A stretch of 5,180 nt of DNA, taken from assembly GCA_946480655.1 (NCBI GenBank), contig CAMLKN010000185.1, forward strand, positions 1 through 5,180, read 5' to 3'. Both the position numbers and the translations under genes were made by a program. Shown one piece after another: positions 1 to 5,180 of the stretch (position 1 is its first letter; each line of letters opens with the position of its first letter). The notes beneath the pieces were generated by a model that was not told where the DNA came from, made no database searches, and was given only the letters and a program-made list of their open reading frames with translations. This DNA is from an uncultured Devosia sp. Lineage in GTDB: Bacteria; Pseudomonadota; Alphaproteobacteria; Rhizobiales; Devosiaceae.

Positions 1-990
<990 letters not shown>

Positions 991-1009
991 GCGCTCCGAA
1001 CAAGATCAA

Positions 1010-1034
1010 GCGGCCCGCGCAACGTGCGGGCCGC
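1010..1034 (+). terminator. Strong GC hairpin between ctaD and ctaB, without a T-tract (possible attenuator, RNA-processing or mRNA 3'-end stabilising structure)
   Basis: Bases 1010-1020 pair with 1024-1034 to give an 11-bp stem (one G-U pair, the rest G-C or C-G) and a 3-base AAC loop. The 8-bp core at 1011-1018 and 1026-1033 is a perfect inverted repeat. What follows is ACCCAAAAAGG, not a run of T, so a standard intrinsic terminator on the + strand is not supported, and the - strand copy has no T-run either. The hairpin starts 20 bases after the ctaD stop and ends 7 bases before the ctaB ribosome binding site. I infer a partial terminator, or a structure that protects the 3' end of ctaD mRNA and lowers downstream expression; the structure is seen, the role is a guess. 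Confidence 0.5.
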
Positions 1035-1041
1035 ACCCAAA

Positions 1042-1049
1042 AAGGAAAG
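1042..1049 (+). promoter_or_regulatory. Ribosome binding site that decides the ctaB start
   Basis: The purine run AAGGAAAG contains GGA at 1044-1046, 7 bases before the GTG at 1054. This favours GTG 1054 over the in-frame upstream GTG at 1024, which lies inside the hairpin stem and has no Shine-Dalgarno sequence before it. Confidence 0.75.
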
Positions 1050-1053
1050 ACCA

Positions 1054-1983
1054 GTGGCTCTAGTTGACGACAGCAGGGAAGTATCCGCCTTTGCCGGCGG
1101 TGCGCGCGTCGAGGATTACCTCGCGCTGCTGAAGCCGCGCGTCATGTCCCTGGTCGTGTTCACGGCGCTCGTCGGCATGCTGGTGGCGCCCGGCGGCATC
1201 AATCCGCTGATCGGCTTCATCGCCATCGCCTGCATCGCCATCGGCGCGGGCGCCTCCGGGGCGCTCAACATGTGGTATGATGCTGATATTGATGCCATCA
1301 TGAGCCGCACGCAGAACCGCCCCATTCCTGCCGGTCGCATGACCCGCGGCGAGGCCTTGGCCTTCGGCCTCGTTCTCTCCGCCTTTTCGGTGACGTTGTT
1401 GGGCCTGGCCACCAACTGGGTTGCCGGAGGGTTCCTCGCCTTCACCATCTTCTTTTACGCCGTCGTCTATACGATGTGGCTCAAGCGCTCGACGCCGCAG
1501 AACATCGTCATCGGCGGCGCCGCCGGTGCCTTCCCGCCCATGGTCGGCTGGGCTGCGGTCACCGGGACATTGAGCTGGGAGAGTTTCGCGCTCTTCCTCA
1601 TCATCTTTCTCTGGACGCCGCCGCATTTCTGGGCCCTGGCGCTCTACAAGCAGGGCGACTATGGCGCGGCTGGCATTCCCATGATGCCCAACGTGGCCGG
1701 CGAAACCTCCACCAAGTGGCAGATCTTCGGCTATTCCATCGTCTTGGCCGTTGCCAGCCTGCTGCCCAACTGGCTGGGCTTTTCCGGGTGGATCTACGGC
1801 GCCGTCGCGGTTGTGTCCGGGATTGGCTTTATCTGGCTTTGTCTGCGTCTTCTGCGCGCCAAGGACTCCGTGTCCATGCGTCGCACCGCCCGCACCGTCT
1901 TCACCTATTCCCTGAGCTATCTGTTTGTGCTGTTCCTGGCGCTGTTCACCGACTTCATCGCCCTGCGCTTGGGAGTAATCTGA
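1054..1983 (+). CDS. ctaB: Protoheme IX farnesyltransferase (heme O synthase), UbiA superfamily
   Basis: Inner-membrane enzyme that transfers a farnesyl group from farnesyl diphosphate to the 2-vinyl group of protoheme IX, giving heme O, which is then oxidised to the heme a used by the oxidase encoded around it. With the GTG start chosen here the product is 309 residues, a normal length for the family. Key motifs: the first Asp-rich motif of UbiA prenyltransferases, Asn72-x3-Asp76-x3-Asp80, in [12 protein letters not shown] followed by [11 protein letters not shown]; the second conserved block [17 protein letters not shown] starting at Tyr139, followed by [19 protein letters not shown] around 185-198; and [16 protein letters not shown] at 202-217. 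Hydrophobic segments consistent with about nine membrane helices cover the protein. The start 30 bases upstream (GTG 1024) would add ten residues but lies in a hairpin. The stop is 2 bases before the next ATG, so it is probably cotranscribed and coupled with what follows. Confidence 0.97.
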   Translation: MALVDDSREVSAFAGGARVEDYLALLKPRVMSLVVFTALVGMLVAPGGINPLIGFIAIACIAIGAGASGALNMWYDADIDAIMSRTQNRPIPAGRMTRGEALAFGLVLSAFSVTLLGLATNWVAGGFLAFTIFFYAVVYTMWLKRSTPQNIVIGGAAGAFPPMVGWAAVTGTLSWESFALFLIIFLWTPPHFWALALYKQGDYGAAGIPMMPNVAGETSTKWQIFGYSIVLAVASLLPNWLGFSGWIYGAVAVVSGIGFIWLCLRLLRAKDSVSMRRTARTVFTYSLSYLFVLFLALFTDFIALRLGVI

Positions 1984-1985
1984 TC

Positions 1986-2171
1986 ATGGCCGAGCAATCC
2001 GGAGCCAAGCTGGCACCCAACGGGATGACCGAAGCCGAGGACGCCGCTTTCCGCAGGCAGCGCCGCCGCCGCTCGATTGCCCTCGCGGTTGCCCTGGCAC
2101 TCTTCGCCCTGACGTTCTATGCGCTGACCATCATCAAGATGGGTCCGGCCCTGTTCGAGCGCGCACTCTGA
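1986..2171 (+). CDS. Small single-helix membrane protein of the cytochrome oxidase operon (CoxF-like, possible COA3-like assembly factor)
   Basis: A 61-residue product: a hydrophilic N-terminus (1-22) with an acidic stretch TEAEDA, an Arg cluster RRQRRRR at 23-29, one membrane helix at about 31-51 (ending FYALTIIK) and a tail of about ten residues, GPALFERAL. The positive-inside rule puts the N-terminus in the cytoplasm. The start ATG at 1986 has GGGAG at 1971-1975, ten bases upstream, inside the end of ctaB. It begins 2 bases after the ctaB stop and its TGA overlaps the ctaG ATG by one base. Small one-helix proteins at exactly this place, often called CoxF, are common in alphaproteobacterial oxidase operons, so this is a real gene despite its size. 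Function is not established. The layout of a polyarginine end followed by a helix with an F/Y-rich exit resembles, by eye and from memory, the COX1 assembly factor COA3 of mitochondria; that link is inference. It has no metal-binding Cys or His, so it is not itself a copper carrier. Confidence 0.88.
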   Translation: MAEQSGAKLAPNGMTEAEDAAFRRQRRRRSIALAVALALFALTFYALTIIKMGPALFERAL

Positions 2172-2737
2172 TGGCAGACGCGACAGCGCCTTTTCAGCCC
2201 GCCGATCCGAGCCGTCGCAATCGCCGCGTGGCCGTGATGCTGGCTGGCGTGGCGGCGGGCATGGTGGGCCTCGCCTTTGCCTCCGTGCCGCTCTATCAGC
2301 TCTTCTGTCAGGTCACCGGCTTTGGTGGAACGACGCAGGTTGCCGCCGACAATCCAAAAGGCGTCATCACCCGCGAAATGAAGGTGCGTTTCGACGTCAA
2401 TGTCGATCGAGCGCTCAATTGGACCGTCACGCCGGCCGCGTCCATAACCGACCAGATCGGCAAGGTCGACACGGTCAACTATATTGCCACCAATCACTCC
2501 GATAAGCCGGTCACCGGCCAGGCGATCTTTAATGTCGTACCCGAAAAGGCCGGCATCTACTTCAACAAGATCGAGTGCTTCTGCTTTACCGAGCAGACCC
2601 TGCAGCCGGGTGAAACGGTGGAAATGCCCATCGTCTTCTTCGTCGATCCCGATCTCGACGAAAACCACGAACTCGATACCATCAAAGAGATCACGCTCTC
2701 TTATACCTTCTACGCTTCAGACAGTGAGGGAAGCTGA
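2171..2737 (+). CDS. ctaG: Cytochrome c oxidase assembly protein CtaG/Cox11 (copper delivery to CuB)
   Basis: Membrane-anchored periplasmic Cu(I) protein that supplies copper to the CuB site of subunit I. Length is 188 residues, usual for the alphaproteobacterial family. It has a short basic cytoplasmic N-terminus (SRRNRR at 14-19), one membrane helix at about 20-38, then the conserved [15 protein letters not shown] at 39-53 with Cys46, a residue conserved in Cox11 close to the membrane. The beta-rich periplasmic domain carries the Cu(I)-binding CxC, Cys136-Phe-Cys138, in [12 protein letters not shown], followed by LQPGE and [12 protein letters not shown], with ITLSYTFY near the end. These are all hallmarks of Cox11 and distinguish it from the unrelated Bacillus CtaG (caa3 assembly, multi-helix). 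The start ATG shares its A with the stop codon of the preceding small gene (TGATG), which suggests translational reinitiation; I see no strong Shine-Dalgarno of its own. The stop is 2 bases before ctaE. Confidence 0.97.
   Translation: MADATAPFQPADPSRRNRRVAVMLAGVAAGMVGLAFASVPLYQLFCQVTGFGGTTQVAADNPKGVITREMKVRFDVNVDRALNWTVTPAASITDQIGKVDTVNYIATNHSDKPVTGQAIFNVVPEKAGIYFNKIECFCFTEQTLQPGETVEMPIVFFVDPDLDENHELDTIKEITLSYTFYASDSEGS
2726..2733 (+). promoter_or_regulatory. Ribosome binding site of ctaE within the end of ctaG
   Basis: GAGGGAAG lies 6 bases before the ATG at 2740 and overlaps the last codons of ctaG. It supports the ctaE start and coupling of the two genes. Confidence 0.65.
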
Positions 2738-2739
2738 AC

Positions 2740-3585
2740 ATGGCCGCCATTGAAAAGAATCACGACTACCACATGGTGGAACCGAGCCCCTGGCCGTTCG
2801 TCATCTCGGTCGCGGTCTTCGTCATGATGATCGGCGCCGTCGCCTGGATGCAGGAATGGACCCCCTGGCTGTTTTTCATCGGCCTGGCTGGCGTGCTTTA
2901 CAGCTTCTACGCCTGGTGGTCCGATGTCGTGAAGGAAGCCAATGACGGCGTCAGCCATACCCCGGTCGTGCAGATGCACCACCGCTACGGCATGATGCTT
3001 TTCATTGCCTCGGAAGTGATGTTCTTCGTCGCCTGGTTCTGGGGTTATTTCGACTTCTTCTTCCGCCCTGATGACGTCGAGCAATATGCCCGCGTTGCCG
3101 CCACGGGTGGTCACTGGCCGCCGGCCGGCGTGGAACTCTTCGATCCGTTCCATCTGCCGCTGTTCAACACACTGATCCTGCTGACGTCTGGCACCACCGT
3201 GACCTGGGCGCACCATGCCCTGCTCGAGAACGACCGTCAGGGCCTGCGCTGGGGTCTGGTGCTCACTGTTGCCCTCGGTGTTCTCTTCACCTTTGTGCAG
3301 TTCCTCGAATACACCCATGCCGGCTTTGCCTTCGGCGGACCGGGTGCCTCGACCTATGGCGGCGCCTTCTTCATGGCGACCGGCTTCCATGGCTTCCACG
3401 TCATCATTGGTACCATCTTTCTCGCCGTCTGCCTGATCCGCGCCGAGATGGGGCACTTCACCCCGGAACGCCACCTCGGCTTCGAATTCGCGGCCTGGTA
3501 CTGGCACTTCGTGGACGTGGTCTGGCTGTTCCTCTTCGCCTCGATCTACATCTGGGGCAGCTGGGGCGTGGCGCTGAGCCACTAG
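2740..3585 (+). CDS. ctaE: Cytochrome c oxidase subunit III
   Basis: Third core subunit of the aa3 oxidase; it holds phospholipids and sustains proton uptake and stability of subunit I during turnover. The 281-residue product has the seven-helix pattern of the long form found in alphaproteobacteria and mitochondria. Conserved blocks in order: [15 protein letters not shown] at 6-20; WWSDVVKE at 59-66; [21 protein letters not shown] at 76-96 (the run is broken here only for naming: the conserved Glu is Glu92 in SEVMFF); [20 protein letters not shown] at 125-144; ILLTSG at 146-151; [14 protein letters not shown] at 215-228 with His217 and His220; and [14 protein letters not shown] at 253-266 close to the C-terminus. 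Nothing is missing from the family core. It is the last gene of the tightly packed ctaB-ctaE block and is followed by an intrinsic terminator. Confidence 0.98.
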   Translation: MAAIEKNHDYHMVEPSPWPFVISVAVFVMMIGAVAWMQEWTPWLFFIGLAGVLYSFYAWWSDVVKEANDGVSHTPVVQMHHRYGMMLFIASEVMFFVAWFWGYFDFFFRPDDVEQYARVAATGGHWPPAGVELFDPFHLPLFNTLILLTSGTTVTWAHHALLENDRQGLRWGLVLTVALGVLFTFVQFLEYTHAGFAFGGPGASTYGGAFFMATGFHGFHVIIGTIFLAVCLIRAEMGHFTPERHLGFEFAAWYWHFVDVVWLFLFASIYIWGSWGVALSH

Positions 3586-3606
3586 GCCCGAAGGCAACGT
3601 GAATTG

Positions 3607-3637
3607 AGGGCGCGGCGAGGCTGCGCCCTTTTTCTTT
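3607..3637 (+). terminator. Rho-independent terminator after ctaE
   Basis: Bases 3608-3615 pair with 3621-3628 in an 8-bp, GC-rich stem (GGGCGCGG with CTGCGCCC, one G-U pair) around the 5-base loop CGAGG, followed directly by TTTTTCTTT at 3629-3637. A3607 can also pair with T3629. This is a textbook intrinsic terminator and would end the oxidase transcript 22 or more bases after the ctaE stop. Some read-through seems likely because surf1 begins only ten bases after the T-tract and no promoter can fit between. Confidence 0.82.
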
Positions 3638-3641
3638 GGAG
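3638..3641 (+). promoter_or_regulatory. Ribosome binding site that decides the surf1 start
   Basis: GGAG follows the terminator T-tract without a gap and is 6 bases before ATG 3648. An in-frame TTG at 3636 would add four residues but overlaps both the T-tract and this site, so ATG 3648 is preferred. Confidence 0.75.
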
Positions 3642-3647
3642 ACCCCG

Positions 3648-4433
3648 ATGAGCAAGGCCGATGTGTCGCTCCGGCGCAGCCTCAAATGGACAGACTGGCT
3701 GTTTGCCGCATTGATGCTGGCGCTGGCCGGGACTTGCATCCTCCTTGGCAACTGGCAGATGGCGCGCCTGGCCGAGAAGGAAGCCCTTGTCGCCGCTGTT
3801 GACCAACGGCTGGCCTCCGAACCTATGCCGGTGCCGGACGCGGACCAGTGGCCCGGCCTCGATCTTGATCAATGGAACTTCCAGCCGGTCTCGCTCACAG
3901 GGAGCTATCGTTACACCCAGACAGTGACCGTGTTCACGAGCCTTTCCGATGCGCGCGGGCGCTTCTCCGGCCCCGGTTATTGGGTAGTGACGCCATTCGA
4001 ACTTGATGCCGGTGGCACGATCTTCGTGAACCGCGGATTTGTGCCGCAGGAATACCAGGAACAGGCCGCGCTGGGGGATCTGCATGGCGATGATCCGGGT
4101 AGCGTCACCCTTGTGGGTCTTTTCCGTCCGGGCGAGGAAGCGGGATTCATGGTCCCCGAGCCGGACATGTCCAACCGGATCGAATGGGTGCGCGATCCAA
4201 ACCGGCTTGCCGCTATGGTCGATCCGGCGTTGGCGCCCATCGCCCCCTTCTATGTCGACCTCCTCGCTGGCGCTGAAGGTGACCTGCCACAGGGGGGCGA
4301 AACCGTCGTCAGCTTCACCAACAATCATTTCGGCTACGCGCTGACCTGGTACGGGTTCGCCGTGGTTGCTGTGGCCATGCTGGGCGTCTGGTTGCTTCGA
4401 CAGCGGCGTTTGCGGCAGACGACAGCCGGATGA
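3648..4433 (+). CDS. surf1: SURF1 family cytochrome oxidase biogenesis protein
   Basis: Inner-membrane assembly factor that helps supply or insert heme a into subunit I of the aa3 oxidase (the bacterial counterpart of Shy1/Surf1). The product has 261 residues, in the usual range. It shows the family architecture of two membrane helices flanking a periplasmic domain: helix 1 at about 17-35 followed by LGNWQMARLAEKEAL at 33-47 (the conserved LGxWQxxRxxxK); GSYRYT at 85-90; GPGYWVVTPFEL at 108-119; FVNRGFVP at 126-133; the EPDMSNRIEWVRDP segment at 171-184; and NNHFGYALTWYGFAVVA at 225-241 leading into helix 2 and a basic tail RQRRLRQ. It sits directly after the structural genes but behind a terminator, so it may be made at a lower level than the oxidase subunits. 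In many relatives a DUF983 gene lies between ctaE and surf1; there is no room for it here. Confidence 0.96.
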   Translation: MSKADVSLRRSLKWTDWLFAALMLALAGTCILLGNWQMARLAEKEALVAAVDQRLASEPMPVPDADQWPGLDLDQWNFQPVSLTGSYRYTQTVTVFTSLSDARGRFSGPGYWVVTPFELDAGGTIFVNRGFVPQEYQEQAALGDLHGDDPGSVTLVGLFRPGEEAGFMVPEPDMSNRIEWVRDPNRLAAMVDPALAPIAPFYVDLLAGAEGDLPQGGETVVSFTNNHFGYALTWYGFAVVAVAMLGVWLLRQRRLRQTTAG

Positions 4434-4503
4434 CCGCCGAAACCTTGCGGCAACAGTCCGCTTTGACTAGGTTGCAACAATTCTAAAAGGGCACTTCCCC
4501 CCG
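4434..4503 (+). promoter_or_regulatory. surf1-thrC intergenic region with a weak promoter candidate and small palindromes
   Basis: This 70-base gap is less GC-rich than its flanks and is the most likely place for a thrC promoter. A TTGACT at 4463-4468 resembles a -35 element, but the best -10-like stretch (CTAAAA, 4483-4488) is only about 14 bases away and matches poorly. An 8-base perfect palindrome GTTGCAAC (4471-4478) and a related interrupted one, TTGCGGCAA (4445-4453), are present. No terminator is seen after surf1. An AAAGGG at 4486-4491 is the only Shine-Dalgarno-like sequence, at a long 12-base spacing from the thrC ATG, with a C-rich run between them. Confidence 0.3.
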
Positions 4504-5180
4504 ATGCAGTTTGTTTCCACGCGCGGCCAGGCGCCGGCGCTCGGCTTCTCCGATGCAGTTCTGGCAGGCCTTGCCGCAGACGGTGGCCTCTATGTCCCCG
4601 CGACCTGGCCTCAGGTCAGCGCGGTGGAAATTGCGGCCTTTGCCGGCAAGCCCTATGCCGATGTCGCTTATGCGATCATCTCCCGCTTTACGGATGGCGA
4701 GATTCCGGCCGGCAAACTCAAAGCCATCATCGACGAGGCCTATGCCACGTTCCGCCATCCCTCGGTAACGCCGCTGGTGGAACTGGAGCCAGGCCACTTC
4801 GTGCTCGAGCTCTTCCATGGGCCGACCCTGGCCTTCAAGGACGTGGCCATGCAGTTCCTCAGCCGGGTGATGGATCACATCCTCGGCGAACGCGGTCTCA
4901 AGGCCACCATCGTTGGCGCCACCTCCGGCGATACCGGCTCGGCCGCGATCGAAGCCTTCCGTGGCCGCGACACCACCGACATCTTCATCCTCCATCCCAA
5001 GGGGCGAACGTCGGAAGTGCAGCGCCGGCAGATGACGACGGTGTTGGACGGCAACGTCCACAACATTGCGCTCGAAGGCACGTTCGACGATTGCCAGGAC
5101 GCGGTGAAGGCCATGTTCAACAACCATGCCTTTCGCGATCGCGTGCGCCTCTCCGGCGTCAATTCCATCAACTGGGGCCG
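4504..5180 (+). CDS. thrC: Threonine synthase, N-terminal 225 residues, 3' truncated by window edge
   Basis: Cytoplasmic PLP enzyme (fold type II) that converts O-phospho-L-homoserine and water to L-threonine and phosphate, the last step of threonine synthesis. The frame runs open from ATG 4504 to the window end with no stop; the family is usually about 460-470 residues in proteobacteria, so about half is visible. Motifs: MQFVSTRGQAP at the start, the family's typical opening; LAADGGLYVP at 22-31; LFHGPTLAFKDVAMQ at 103-117 with the PLP-binding Lys112; the phosphate loop TSGDTGSAA at 140-148; HPKGRTSEVQRRQMTT at 164-179; EGTFDDCQDAVK at 191-202; and SINWG at the edge. An in-frame stop (TAG 4468) lies upstream and no ATG or GTG lies between, so the start is secure although the ribosome binding site is weakly spaced. 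It has no biochemical link with the oxidase genes; I infer conserved neighbourhood only. Confidence 0.96.
   Translation, partial: MQFVSTRGQAPALGFSDAVLAGLAADGGLYVPATWPQVSAVEIAAFAGKPYADVAYAIISRFTDGEIPAGKLKAIIDEAYATFRHPSVTPLVELEPGHFVLELFHGPTLAFKDVAMQFLSRVMDHILGERGLKATIVGATSGDTGSAAIEAFRGRDTTDIFILHPKGRTSEVQRRQMTTVLDGNVHNIALEGTFDDCQDAVKAMFNNHAFRDRVRLSGVNSINWG

Noticed and set aside
1024..1053. An upstream GTG start for ctaB adding ten residues
   Set aside because: The codon is within the hairpin stem and lacks a ribosome binding site, whereas GTG 1054 has a well-placed one.
1273..1281. An extended -10-like sequence TGGTATGAT inside ctaB
   Set aside because: It encodes the conserved Trp-Tyr-Asp of the first Asp-rich motif and no -35-like sequence lies 16-18 bases upstream, so it is explained by coding constraint.
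1276..1299. A locally AT-rich codon run (several GAT, TAT, ATT) in ctaB unlike the C-ending codons around it
   Set aside because: It covers only eight codons over the catalytic Asp motif; too short to indicate transfer or recombination, though it might slow translation locally.
2117..2668. A 183-codon open frame on the - strand opposite ctaG
   Set aside because: Antisense shadow of Cox11, with no ribosome binding site or motif that would support it.
2710..3597. A 295-codon open frame on the - strand opposite ctaE
   Set aside because: Long antisense open frames are expected in GC-rich genes with C/G third positions; the product is a charged low-complexity sequence with no family features.
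4434..4450. A possible hairpin after surf1 (CCGC with GCGG)
   Set aside because: The stem is only four base pairs and there is no T-tract, so it cannot be called a terminator.

Overview
This window is a contiguous, single-strand (+) block of the aa3-type (A1 family) cytochrome c oxidase locus of an alphaproteobacterium, followed by the start of a threonine synthase gene. The order ctaD - ctaB - small membrane protein - ctaG (Cox11) - ctaE (COX3) - surf1 - thrC, the high GC content, the strong codon bias towards C/G at third positions and the close match of every protein to the alphaproteobacterial/mitochondrial branch of these families suggest a member of the Hyphomicrobiales (Rhizobiales). 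A Devosia-like organism is my best guess, but I cannot confirm the genus from sequence alone.

Layout: 1-990 is the C-terminal part of subunit I (ctaD), cut by the left window edge. A 63-base gap (991-1053) holds a strong GC hairpin and the ribosome binding site of ctaB. From 1054 to 3585 four genes are packed almost without spacing: ctaB (heme O synthase), a 61-residue single-helix protein, ctaG/Cox11 (CuB insertion) and ctaE (subunit III). Junctions are +2 bases, -1 base (TGATG overlap) and +2 bases, so they are almost surely one translationally coupled transcript. A good intrinsic terminator follows ctaE at 3607-3637, yet the ribosome binding site of surf1 begins directly on its T-tract. 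surf1 (3648-4433) encodes the heme a delivery/assembly factor. A 70-base gap then precedes thrC (4504 to the right edge, incomplete).

Functionally the genes supply two catalytic-core subunits (I and III) and the machinery that builds the cofactors of subunit I: CtaB farnesylates heme b to heme O (the precursor of heme a), SURF1 helps place heme a, Cox11 delivers copper to CuB, and the small protein is probably an assembly factor that sits with subunit I. Subunit II (ctaC) is expected just upstream of the window. thrC is metabolically unrelated; its neighbourhood is a conserved synteny rather than a pathway link.

No mobile element, CRISPR array, RNA gene or defence-type system was seen. The window is mostly ordinary; the items most worth a second look are the small membrane protein (a possible bacterial counterpart of mitochondrial COA3), and the two hairpins that partition the operon.
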